DNA from: Vibrio crassostreae 9ZC13
GTDB lineage: Bacteria; Pseudomonadota; Gammaproteobacteria; Enterobacterales; Vibrionaceae
Assembly (NCBI RefSeq): GCF_000272045.2
Contig: NZ_AJYZ02000041.1
Span: 426,786 to 490,785, forward strand
DNA length: 64,000 bases
Reading direction: 5' to 3'
Under the pieces are notes generated by a model. That model searched no databases. It saw only the letters and a program-made list of their open reading frames with translations, and was not told the origin of the DNA. Of the stretch, positions 8,932-17,820 are shown piece by piece (positions within the stretch are counted from its first letter, which is position 1; each line of letters opens with the position of its first letter). The position numbers were made by a program, and so were the translations under genes.

Positions 8932-10329
8932 TTAAGCCGCAGATGTCTCTGTTGCTTGCTTAGCTTTAGGCTCTGCTTCAAGCGTCATGTTGGTTTCTAC
9001 GCCGTGCATCCATGACACAAGCTTACCAGCACAAAGCAGCAGTAATATGCCACTCACCGTTGCTGTGATAGCAATACCACTGAAGATTGACATAGCACCA
9101 AGCTCACCAACGTGAGAACCAACCAGGCCTGCCACGTAGTTTGCCACCGCATTGAAGCCAAACCATGCACCCATCATCAATGATGCTAGGCGAAGCGGAG
9201 CTAACTTAGTGACCAACGACAGGCCAATAGGAGATAGACAAAGCTCACCAAGGGTATGGAAGAAGAAAGCGCCGACTAGCCATAGCATTGATGTTTTCAC
9301 TGTTAGGTCACCGCCTTGCTCCATTACCGCGCCCATCATGCACACAAAGCCCAGTGCTAAGAAGAACAATGCCATTGCAAACTTCACAGGAGAGTTGGGT
9401 TCACGCTTACCCAGTTTCACCCAGAACGCAGCAATGATTGGAGCAAGTGTAATGATGAAGAATGGGTTCAAAGATTGGAACCACGCAGCAGGAACTTCAA
9501 AGCCACCAATCATACGGTCAGTATATTGTTGAGTGTAGATGTTCATTAGGCCGCCAGCTTGTTCAAAGCCCGCCCAGAATACAATCACGAACAGACCCAT
9601 GATAAGAATCACTTTTAGTCTGTCGAACTCTTCTTTGGTCAGTGGCGCTTTTTCTTTAGATTTGTTCAGTGCTTTCGCTCTTGCAGCAGCAGGTACAGAA
9701 CCGATGTTGCCTAACCAAGACTGAGCCATTGTCACTTGCATGATCAAGCTAATAACCATACCAATACCAGCGGCTAGGAAACCTGCTTTCCAACCGAATG
9801 AATCGACAGCAGCACCTGAAATTAAGCCACCAAGCAGCGCACCTAAGTTGATGCCCATGTAGAAAATGGTGAAAGCACCGTCACGGCGGTTATCGCCTTC
9901 TTGGTACAGATCGCCAACCATGGTTGAGATGTTCGGCTTAAACATACCGTTACCACTGATTAGCAGTGCTAAACCAAGGTACAGAGCGTTCACTTGGTCT
10001 AAACCGATGAAGCCGTTAGGTAGAGCCAGTGTAAATTGGCCAAGTGCCATTAATACACCGCCAATCAGAATTGATTTACGCTGACCTAGGTAGTTATCGG
10101 CAATCCAGCCACCAATTAATGGTGTGATGTAGACTAAACCGGTGTAAATACCGTAGAGATCGAGTGCGTCTTTCGTTGACCAACCCAGTCCACCGTTGAG
10201 GGTAGTGTCAGTCAAAAATAAGACAAGGATGGCGCGCATCGCATAGTAAGAGAAACGTTCCCATAGCTCTGTGCTAAAAAGTAGAAATAGGCCTCTAGGG
10301 TGGCCAAAGATGTTGTGGTTGCTTGGCAT
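8932..10329 (-). CDS. Proton-dependent oligopeptide transporter (POT/PTR2 family)
   Basis: 465 residues with about 12-14 membrane helices. The ELWERFSYYAMRA stretch near residue 20 carries the ExxERFxYY motif needed for proton coupling. GGWIADNYLGQRKS and FTIFYMGINLGAL match the two PTR2 signatures. It imports di- and tripeptides with protons. Which E. coli paralogue (DtpA-D) it corresponds to cannot be told from sequence by eye. Confidence 0.93.
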   Translation of the reverse strand: MPSNHNIFGHPRGLFLLFSTELWERFSYYAMRAILVLFLTDTTLNGGLGWSTKDALDLYGIYTGLVYITPLIGGWIADNYLGQRKSILIGGVLMALGQFTLALPNGFIGLDQVNALYLGLALLISGNGMFKPNISTMVGDLYQEGDNRRDGAFTIFYMGINLGALLGGLISGAAVDSFGWKAGFLAAGIGMVISLIMQVTMAQSWLGNIGSVPAAARAKALNKSKEKAPLTKEEFDRLKVILIMGLFVIVFWAGFEQAGGLMNIYTQQYTDRMIGGFEVPAAWFQSLNPFFIITLAPIIAAFWVKLGKREPNSPVKFAMALFFLALGFVCMMGAVMEQGGDLTVKTSMLWLVGAFFFHTLGELCLSPIGLSLVTKLAPLRLASLMMGAWFGFNAVANYVAGLVGSHVGELGAMSIFSGIAITATVSGILLLLCAGKLVSWMHGVETNMTLEAEPKAKQATETSAA

Positions 10330-10830
10330 AAGTTTTACTAATTTTAGGTATTAAAAGATTTTATAGTCATTCATGTATACACAGTGGGATAAAAGTCTGC
10401 AATAGACGTATTTTATGGTTACGACAACTTGGTTTATCTAAGGTATTGATATTAATCATCTTTACTTTTAATGTTGCCCATTTTAAGTGTGCTGCAAACT
10501 AATTTTCCAGATTTGAGCTGGTTGGTTAATAACCTTTATTAAAGTCGTGTTGAATAAAAATCTTTAGATGCATTGCTCTGGTGTATCATTTTGAGTTTAA
10601 AGGGAGTGGTGTGCTCATTAGGTGGGGTATACATATGCTTACAACAATGAGTCTTTTGATCTCTAAATGATCTCTGTACAATGCTTAACCACTCCGACAC
10701 CTATAACTTTTTGTTGATAAATTGGTCTGCTACGCATTATTTTTCGTTAGCAACGATTCATTTTATTAATGGCGATTCAACCGTTTTAGGCATGTGGTAA
10801 AATATCTAAAAATATAAAATGGCTAGTTAA
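10330..10830. other. 501-base divergent intergenic region
   Basis: It separates the peptide transporter from rfaH and must hold both promoters. It is AT-rich, with no convincing gene, terminator or repeat. An 11-codon ORF at 10635-10670 follows GGTGG but is too short to support. Confidence 0.4.
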
Positions 10831-11337
10831 ATGAAACGTTGGTATTTGCTTTACTGTAAGCGTGGTGATCAAAAACGCGCTCAGCAGCACTTAGAGAATC
10901 AGGGGGTAGAGTGCTTTTACCCTCAAATAGAAGTCAAAAAGGTGGTGAGAGGGAAAGAAAAGCAGGTCAAAGAACCGCTGTTTCCGTCTTACATCTTTGT
11001 TCGCTTCGATTATGAGCAAGGTCCTAGCTTCACGACCGTTCGTTCAACACGTGGCGTTGTGGACTTTATTAAGTTCGGTTCACTGCCGCACGAGGTCCAA
11101 GGAGACTTGGTGTTTGAACTTAAAGAGTTTGAGAAGTGCTGCAGTAACGAAGTGGAAGATTGTTGTGTTGAGTTTGAATCTGGACAGGTAGTTAAGATTC
11201 AGAGTGGCCAATTTGCTGGGGTTGAAGCTATTTTCGATCAGAAAGACGGTGAGGCTCGATCGATTATGCTGGTGAAAATGATCAGCCAAGTCGTTCCAAT
11301 CAGTATTGAGAACGAAGCACTACAAGCTCGCGCATAA
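10831..11337 (+). CDS. rfaH: Transcription antitermination factor RfaH
   Basis: 168 residues: a NusG-like N-terminal domain (MKRWYLLYCKRGDQKRAQ, then EPLFPSYIFVRFD) and a KOW-type C-terminal domain (FESGQVVKIQSGQFAGVEAIF). RfaH joins RNA polymerase at ops sites and reduces pausing in long surface-polysaccharide operons, and its C-terminal domain refolds to bind ribosomes. The length fits RfaH, not NusG. No ops site is apparent in this window. Confidence 0.95.
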   Translation: MKRWYLLYCKRGDQKRAQQHLENQGVECFYPQIEVKKVVRGKEKQVKEPLFPSYIFVRFDYEQGPSFTTVRSTRGVVDFIKFGSLPHEVQGDLVFELKEFEKCCSNEVEDCCVEFESGQVVKIQSGQFAGVEAIFDQKDGEARSIMLVKMISQVVPISIENEALQARA

Positions 11338-11364
11338 CTGCAGTAATAAAAATAGGCTTAAAAC

Positions 11365-11389
11365 AAAAGGCGCATAATGCGCCTTTTTT
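11365..11389. terminator. Bidirectional terminator, rfaH / asnB
   Basis: AAAAGGCGCA / TGCGCCTTTTTT around TAA, between convergent genes. Confidence 0.85.
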
Positions 11390-11415
11390 AGTCTTTAGGA
11401 TTTGTTCAAAACGCT

Positions 11416-13086
11416 CTAAGCGTTGTAAGCATCGTTGTGAACGGCTTGTACTGCACGGCCTGATGGGTCGACACAGTTTTTGAATGACTCATCCCACTCA
11501 ATCGCTTTCGCTGATGAACAAGCAACTGAAGGACCACCAGGTACACACTCTGCCGCAGATCCTAGAGGGAATAGCTCCTCAAAGATTTCACGGTAAACAT
11601 AACCTTCTTTGGTTGTTGGCGTGTTGTAAGGGAAACGGAACTTAGCAGCTTCCATTTGTTGATCCGTTACTTTTGCTTCAGCCGTTGCTTTCAATGTATC
11701 AATCCAATCGTAGCCAACACCATCAGAGAACTGCTCTTTTTGACGCCATGCGATTGAATCTGGTAGGTAGTCTTCAAAACACTCACGCAGGATGTGTTTC
11801 TCCATCTTACCGTTACCGCACATCTTATCTTCAGGGTTCAGACGCATTGCGACATCGATGAACTCTTTATCCAAGAATGGTACACGGCCTTCAACACCCC
11901 ATGCCGCTAGCGATTTGTTTGCACGAGCACAGTCGAACATACTTAGAGCAAGCAGTTTACGTACTGTCTCTTCGTGGAACTCTTTCGCGTTTGGCGCTTT
12001 ATGGAAGTACAGGTAACCACCAAAGATTTCATCAGCACCTTCACCTGAAAGTACCATCTTGATGCCCATCGCTTTGATCTTACGAGCCAGCAAGTACATT
12101 GGCGTTGATGCACGAATCGTCGTTACATCGTAAGTTTCGATATGGTAGATAACGTCACGGATTGCGTCTAGGCCTTCCTGAATAGTGTAAGTCATCTCAT
12201 GGTGCACAGTTCCGATCTTGTCCGCAACTTCACGAGCAGCGATAAGGTCTGGTGCGCCTTCAAGACCAACAGCGAACGAGTGCAGTTGTGGCCACCAAGC
12301 TTCAGATTGCTCATCATCTTCGATACGCATTGCCGCAAAGCGTTTTGCAACTGCTGAAGTAATTGATGAATCCAGGCCACCAGATAGAAGTACACCGTAA
12401 GGAACGTCAGTCATTAGTTGACGTTTAACGGCTGCTTCTAGCGCTTCAGTCAGTTCTTCTTTGCTTGTGCTGTTGCCTTGTACCGCAGCGTACTCGTTCC
12501 AATCGCGGATGTAGTAGCGTTGAGGTTCAGCATCTTTCGAAGAGTAGAAGCTACCTGGAGGGAATTCACTGATCGTCTTACATACTTCAACCAATGCTTT
12601 CATCTCTGAAGCCACGTAGTAGTTGCCGTGCTCATCGTAACCTTGGTAAAGCGGGATGATACCAATATGGTCGCGGCCCACTAGGTACTCGTCTTTCTCT
12701 TCGTCGTATAAAACGAATGCGAAAATACCGTTAAGCTCTTCTAGAAGGTCTGCACCCATCTCTTGGTATAGCGCTAGGATAACTTCACAGTCAGAATCAG
12801 TCTGGAACTGGTACTTATCTTCATAGCGTGCACGAAGTTCTTTGTGGTTATAAATTTCACCGTTTACTGCAAGAATGTGCTTTTTGTCTTGACTGTATAG
12901 TGGTTGAGCACCACTGTTCAAGCCAACAATAGCAAGACGTTCATGAGCAAGGATTGCTTTTTCACCAGCATAGATACCAGACCAGTCTGGACCACGGTGA
13001 CGAAGCTTCTTAGACATTTCTAAAGCAATAGGGCGAAGTGCTGCGGCATCACTTTTAATGTCGAGAATGCCAAATACTGAACACAT
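11416..13086 (-). CDS. asnB: Asparagine synthase B (glutamine-hydrolysing)
   Basis: 556 residues. After Met1, Cys2 (MCSVFGI) is the glutaminase nucleophile; the N-terminal domain also has RHRGPDWSG and NGEIYNH. The C-terminal synthetase domain has the PP-loop VLLSGGLDSSI near residue 233. It makes asparagine from aspartate, glutamine and ATP. It is monocistronic between two terminators. Confidence 0.97.
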   Translation of the reverse strand: MCSVFGILDIKSDAAALRPIALEMSKKLRHRGPDWSGIYAGEKAILAHERLAIVGLNSGAQPLYSQDKKHILAVNGEIYNHKELRARYEDKYQFQTDSDCEVILALYQEMGADLLEELNGIFAFVLYDEEKDEYLVGRDHIGIIPLYQGYDEHGNYYVASEMKALVEVCKTISEFPPGSFYSSKDAEPQRYYIRDWNEYAAVQGNSTSKEELTEALEAAVKRQLMTDVPYGVLLSGGLDSSITSAVAKRFAAMRIEDDEQSEAWWPQLHSFAVGLEGAPDLIAAREVADKIGTVHHEMTYTIQEGLDAIRDVIYHIETYDVTTIRASTPMYLLARKIKAMGIKMVLSGEGADEIFGGYLYFHKAPNAKEFHEETVRKLLALSMFDCARANKSLAAWGVEGRVPFLDKEFIDVAMRLNPEDKMCGNGKMEKHILRECFEDYLPDSIAWRQKEQFSDGVGYDWIDTLKATAEAKVTDQQMEAAKFRFPYNTPTTKEGYVYREIFEELFPLGSAAECVPGGPSVACSSAKAIEWDESFKNCVDPSGRAVQAVHNDAYNA

Positions 13087-13260
13087 AGAACTTCCTTTTA
13101 AATAATTTCCAAATCAACTGCATTCAATTTGCCATTCTGGCTAAAAAAAGCAACCGGATGTGAGCAAAAAAATAATATAAAGGGTGTTCTGTTAGAAATT
13201 ATCTAATTTTTATGTGCTTTTGGTGTGTGGTGTTTAATTGCGGTTGGTTTTTTAAACAAA

Positions 13261-13301
13261 AACCTCTCAAAAGTGCGAAAAATAGGCAGTTTTGAGAGGT
13301 T
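13261..13301 (-). terminator. Terminator after the cation/proton antiporter
   Basis: AACCTCTCAAAA / TTTTGAGAGGTT, a 12-bp exact stem. On the minus strand it is followed by TTTGTTT, downstream of the antiporter stop at 13322. Confidence 0.75.
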
Positions 13302-13321
13302 TAGTTGAACACTGTCTAATA

Positions 13322-14908
13322 CTAGATTTTATTGATATTTGGATTTAACTGTTCGCAAACGTGGCGAGCAAAACCACTACCAGCCTCGCTGTAAATGTTA
13401 AATGCCGCATCAACGCCATTCTCTTTCAGTGTTTCGAGTTGATCGGGATATTCAGCAATAGCCGCAATTTGGCCTTTAAAGTTACGTGACTTTAATTGTT
13501 CTAAAGCGGTTTGATTACCTTGGTGGTGAGGCATTGCCAAAATCACCAGCTTTACGTTTGCTGTATCTAGAATTCGCTCCCAGAAATCTGGGTCAGTCGC
13601 GTCGCCAGAAATCACGTTTCTGCCTTGGCTTCTGTGGTTGTGCGCGGCTTCTTCACGCACTTCTACACCTAGGCTGACCTTGCCATAGCGAGTACGTAAT
13701 TCGTCATAAGCACCGGTACCAATTCGGCCCATACCTAGAATAAGCACTTGGGCACGACCAGGGTCAATTCGCTTATCACGTCGGTGAAGCTTTTCTGACG
13801 CATGCTCTTTTAGCCATTTACCTGACTGCTGATAAAGCTTATGACCAGCTCGGTTTAAAGGAGCAGCGATTAGAAAAGACAGTGAAACTGCAATGGCAAC
13901 GGCAACTAAGATATCACCCGACATCCAACCCATCTTGAAGGCGAGACCACCAACGATGAGGCCAAACTCGCTATAGTTAAACAGTGATAGCGAGGCAAGT
14001 AGAGACGTTCGAACACGGAACTTGAAGCGGTTGAGTACCAAGAAGTAGAGAACACCTTTCACTGGCAGCATCAGCAAGAACAAGATTGCGAGCATAAAGC
14101 CTTGAATGGTTGGTTGCTCTGACAGACCAATATTCAAGAAGAAACAGACAAGGAAAAGTTCTTTAAGGTTAAACAGCGACTTTGATAATTCTGAGGCTTT
14201 TGGGTGACCAGCAAGTAACATACCTAGAACAAGAGCCCCCAAATCTGGTTTCACACCAACCAAATGGAATAAACCAGCACCGACGACTAATGCGAAGAAG
14301 ATGCCGGAAAGAACCAGCATCTCACCGTGACCAACCCAATCGAGCACTTTGTAGAACAGTGGGCGTAATAAGGGTAGGGCAAACAGAGCAATTGCATACC
14401 ACTCAGGTATTTTGCCCGTAGAAGCCGTTAAGAATACTACGGCGAAGATATCCTGCATGACCAAGATACCAATCGCTAACGTTCCGTAGGTCGCATTCAT
14501 TTCGCCTTTCTCTTGCAGAGTCTTAACCGCAAATACAGTACTAGAGAATGAAAGAGCAAAACCGAGCAGAACGATCTGTTCTACCGACATGGCAGCTAGC
14601 GATGAAATACCTAAGAACTTAAAGCCAAACAGGGCGACGGCGAAAAACAGAGTGGACAAAAGGTTGTGGATTGTCGCGCCAGCCCAGATCTCTTTAGAGA
14701 GTAGGGTTTTGATATCGAGCTTTAAGCCGATAGTAAATAGAAGCAGCGTGACACCAAGGTCAGCTAAAGTAATGATGGTGTCATTGGTTTCAAAGCCAAA
14801 GGCAAAAAGCCCAAAGCCTGCAACCAAAAAACCAACTAATGGGGGAAGGTGACACTTTAAAGCAATAAATCCTGCGATAAACGCAGTGGATATTAATATA
14901 AGTTCCAT
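13322..14908 (-). CDS. Cation:proton antiporter, Kef/CPA2 type with TrkA-N domain
   Basis: 528 residues. Residues 1 to about 370 form the CPA2 antiporter domain with roughly 12 helices. A cytoplasmic Rossmann TrkA-N domain begins at VLILGMGRIGTGAYDEL near residue 390. It probably exports K+ or Na+ against protons, gated by a nucleotide. It resembles KefB, KefC and YbaL; no KefF/G-type partner lies beside it, so the ion and ligand stay open. Confidence 0.88.
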   Translation of the reverse strand: MELILISTAFIAGFIALKCHLPPLVGFLVAGFGLFAFGFETNDTIITLADLGVTLLLFTIGLKLDIKTLLSKEIWAGATIHNLLSTLFFAVALFGFKFLGISSLAAMSVEQIVLLGFALSFSSTVFAVKTLQEKGEMNATYGTLAIGILVMQDIFAVVFLTASTGKIPEWYAIALFALPLLRPLFYKVLDWVGHGEMLVLSGIFFALVVGAGLFHLVGVKPDLGALVLGMLLAGHPKASELSKSLFNLKELFLVCFFLNIGLSEQPTIQGFMLAILFLLMLPVKGVLYFLVLNRFKFRVRTSLLASLSLFNYSEFGLIVGGLAFKMGWMSGDILVAVAIAVSLSFLIAAPLNRAGHKLYQQSGKWLKEHASEKLHRRDKRIDPGRAQVLILGMGRIGTGAYDELRTRYGKVSLGVEVREEAAHNHRSQGRNVISGDATDPDFWERILDTANVKLVILAMPHHQGNQTALEQLKSRNFKGQIAAIAEYPDQLETLKENGVDAAFNIYSEAGSGFARHVCEQLNPNINKI

Positions 14909-14934
14909 AACTTGTTGTTGTAGTTCCCTAGCTT

Positions 14935-14969
14935 AAAAAAACGGGCCGTGTTTATACAAACACGGCCCG
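14935..14969 (-). terminator. Terminator after nagAC
   Basis: CGGGCCGTGTTT / AAACACGGCCCG with a four-base loop, then a run of seven T on the minus strand. Confidence 0.9.
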
Positions 14970-14991
14970 CGGAAAATCAGAATTGTTTTCT

Positions 14992-16206
14992 CTAGTCTTC
15001 GAGAAGCTTCTGCAGTAACACGCCGTTAAGCATGGCGCGCTTAATCATAGCAAAAGCTCCCATCGTAGGATGTTTATCGATCTGTGATGCTACAATAGGC
15101 AGGCCGCTATGGAAAGTCGTTAACGACTGATTCTCTACATTGCGCTTAATTGCAGGAAAAACAATCTCTTGTGCCTTGGTAATATCACCAGCAATGATAA
15201 CTTTTTGAGGGTTAAATAAGTTAATCGTCATCGCGATAGCCTTACCTAACTGGTTTCCTACTCGAACTAAGCTTTGCTTGGCTAGCTCATCACCATTAAT
15301 CGCGTGGTCACAAACGTCTTGAATCGTAATATGCTCAAGCTCTGTTAAAGAAGACTCATAGCCTTGTTTAATCAGCTTCTGCACGCGTTCAACGATAGCT
15401 GGGTTTGCCGCTACTGTTTCAAGACAGCCGAAGTTACCACATTGGCATTGCTCGCCTAGCGGATCAATTTGGATATGACCAATTTCACCCACATTACGGT
15501 TATGACCTAGGAAAACCTGACCATTAACGATAATACCTGCACCTGTACCACGGTGAACACTGACCAAAATAGAATCTTGGCTATCTTTACTTGCACCGAA
15601 GTAGTGCTCAGCAAGCGCCATTCCACGAACATCGTTACCAACAAAACAAGCAACATGGAATGTATCGCGAATAATGTCGCTTAATGCGAGGTTATCGATG
15701 TCGGTATTCGGCATGTACTCAACAACACCGGTCGTTGGGTTAACCAAGCCTGGAAGCGTGACACCAATAGCAATCAGTTGATCGATCTTTGGTTGATGCT
15801 CAGCAATGAAAGCTTTGAGGTTATTGACCAAGCCTTGGGTAAGGTCTGATTGGTCTGAATAATTCAGGTCTTGCTGTTGGAAAGCCAATTCACGACCACC
15901 AAGGTCATGCAGGCTTATTTGAATGTAGTCTCGACCCAAACGCACAGCAACAGAATGAAAAGGCTCTACTTCTGTGGTTAGGGAGATAGCGCGTCTACCG
16001 CCAGTAGACGCTTGCTGCGCAACCTCTTTAATTAGGCCGCGCTCTAAAAGTTGGCGGGTAATTTTTGTAACACTTGCCGGTGCGAGTTGGCTTACATCAG
16101 CCACTTGTATACGACTGATAGGCCCCTGTTGGTCTATAAGTCGGTATACCGCCGCACTGTTTAGTTGTTTAACTAAGTCTACGTTACCTATTTGTCCGCC
16201 ATTCAT
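14992..16206 (-). CDS. nagC: N-acetylglucosamine repressor NagC (ROK family)
   Basis: 404 residues. The N-terminal winged helix (about 15-75) carries ISRIQVADVSQLAPASVTKI. The ROK sugar-binding domain has the zinc site GHIQIDPLGEQCQCGNFGC. NagC represses GlcNAc and chitin genes and is released by GlcNAc-6-phosphate, the substrate of NagA. It starts two bases after the nagA stop, so they form one operon. Confidence 0.95.
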   Translation of the reverse strand: MNGGQIGNVDLVKQLNSAAVYRLIDQQGPISRIQVADVSQLAPASVTKITRQLLERGLIKEVAQQASTGGRRAISLTTEVEPFHSVAVRLGRDYIQISLHDLGGRELAFQQQDLNYSDQSDLTQGLVNNLKAFIAEHQPKIDQLIAIGVTLPGLVNPTTGVVEYMPNTDIDNLALSDIIRDTFHVACFVGNDVRGMALAEHYFGASKDSQDSILVSVHRGTGAGIIVNGQVFLGHNRNVGEIGHIQIDPLGEQCQCGNFGCLETVAANPAIVERVQKLIKQGYESSLTELEHITIQDVCDHAINGDELAKQSLVRVGNQLGKAIAMTINLFNPQKVIIAGDITKAQEIVFPAIKRNVENQSLTTFHSGLPIVASQIDKHPTMGAFAMIKRAMLNGVLLQKLLED

Positions 16207-16208
16207 AC

Positions 16209-17345
16209 TTAATTGTGCTCGTATTGTCCGTTAACAACAGTCGCTTTAACGTTAAAGTCTCGGTCAAATACAGCTAGGTTTGCAACCATGCCTTTTTTGA
16301 TTCGACCTAGCTTGCTTTCTACACCGATAGCCGTAGCTGGGTATAGCGTAGCCATGCGAAGAGCTTCGTCTAAAGCGATACCAGCGTGCTCAACTGTATT
16401 CTGAACTGCTTCAATCATAGTCAGAGCTGAGCCGCCCAGTGTGCCGTTTTCATCAACACACTTACCATCACGGTAATATACTTTCTTACCGACAAAAATA
16501 AAGTATTCCATGTCAGCACCTGCAGGAGCTGTGGCATCCGTCACTAATACCAACTTTTCTCCCTTGATTTTATGCGCAATTCTGATGTTTGCGTAATCAA
16601 CGTGGAAGCCGTCGGCAATAATGCCAGCGTAAACCTCAGGAGTATCGTAAATCGCGCCAACAACGCCAGGCTCACGACCAACCATCGGCGTCATTGCATT
16701 GAACAGGTGAGTGGCGAACGTGATACCAGATTCGAAACCTTGACGCGCTTCTGCGTAAGTTGCGTTGGTGTGGCCGATAGAAACGACAACGCCAGCTTTG
16801 TGCAGGCGTTCGATGTGTTCAGGGTCGTTAAGCTCTGGAGCCAATGTTACTTTTGCAACAAGGTCACGGTTCTCACAGATAAGCTCAATCATTTCGTTGT
16901 CAGATTTACGAATGTGATCGACGCTATGGATGCCTTTTTTCGCAACGTTTAGGTAAGGGCCTTCAAGGTGCAGACCTAAAGATTGGTTTTGGTACTGGTT
17001 ATGGTATTCACGAGCTGCCGTAATAACCGCACGCATATCTTCGTCTGAAGAGGTGATAAGCGTTGGTAGGAAGCTAGTACAGCCAGATTTCAGGTTTGCT
17101 TTGTGCATGATCTGCATGGTTTCTGCAGTGATCTCATCGTTAAGCATTACACCGCCACAACCATTCAGTTGTAGGTCAATGAAACCTGGGCTTAGGTTTG
17201 CTCCGTCTAGGTCGCGAAGCTCGATTCCTTCTGGCAATTCAGAGATAGGACAGACTTTTTTGATCAGTTCGTTTTCGATTACAACAGCATGATCGGTTAG
17301 AACATCACTACCAGTGTAAATTTTACAGTTACTTAGCGCGTACAT
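16209..17345 (-). CDS. nagA: N-acetylglucosamine-6-phosphate deacetylase
   Basis: 378 residues, an amidohydrolase barrel. Visible active-site segments are HLEGPYLN, VSIGHTNA, FATHLFNAM and the catalytic aspartate in LVTDATAPAG. It converts GlcNAc-6-P to glucosamine-6-P and acetate. It is first in the nagAC operon and divergent from nagE. nagB is not in this window. Confidence 0.97.
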   Translation of the reverse strand: MYALSNCKIYTGSDVLTDHAVVIENELIKKVCPISELPEGIELRDLDGANLSPGFIDLQLNGCGGVMLNDEITAETMQIMHKANLKSGCTSFLPTLITSSDEDMRAVITAAREYHNQYQNQSLGLHLEGPYLNVAKKGIHSVDHIRKSDNEMIELICENRDLVAKVTLAPELNDPEHIERLHKAGVVVSIGHTNATYAEARQGFESGITFATHLFNAMTPMVGREPGVVGAIYDTPEVYAGIIADGFHVDYANIRIAHKIKGEKLVLVTDATAPAGADMEYFIFVGKKVYYRDGKCVDENGTLGGSALTMIEAVQNTVEHAGIALDEALRMATLYPATAIGVESKLGRIKKGMVANLAVFDRDFNVKATVVNGQYEHN

Positions 17346-17820
17346 AGTCAGCTAATCCTTATTTCGTGAGATCTTTTAAATTCGTTCGTTACCTAAATGC
17401 GGACTTAGTTTGCGAGCATCATTTACGTAACGATTTATCTTTTATGGGCAAACGGCTTCAAAATGAGAAGCGATTTAAGTTGTTGAAAAACATATGAACA
17501 ATTGATTTTTATTATACATTTAGGTCCATCAACAATGATTATTCACGGTGCTCTATAAGCCCGGAGTTACCATCTTTTTGCCTAATGATTAGATTTGGAT
17601 TTTATCCATAAATGTTCATTTTTTTGAATGATAAAATAAGTTTTATGATCTCGCTAGCAAAAACCTCTGGATTTGGTAAAAACTGGTGATTAGGATCACA
17701 AATGGTAAGGTTTTAATTTGCGGGGCAAAATTAATTGAATACACTGAATAGGACTAAATTGAGCGACTAAAATAAGTTTCTCAAACGAATTCTAAAAAAT
17801 CCTATAGGGGGAAACAACTG
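17346..17820. promoter_or_regulatory. nagAC-nagE divergent control region
   Basis: 475 bases without a gene. A CRP-like site GGTGATTAGGATCACA lies at 17685-17700 (TGTGA-N6-TCACA with one mismatch). Thirteen bases on, TTAATTTGC (17713-17721) and GCAAAATTAA (17725-17734) form a near-palindrome around GGG, a candidate NagC operator. Both lie about 90-135 bases upstream of nagE. Catabolite control plus NagC repression is known for nag genes in related bacteria; the NagC assignment here is inference. Confidence 0.6.

Noticed and set aside
10635..10670. 11-codon ORF upstream of rfaH as a leader peptide
   Set aside because: No attenuator-type hairpin follows and the ORF is too short to judge.
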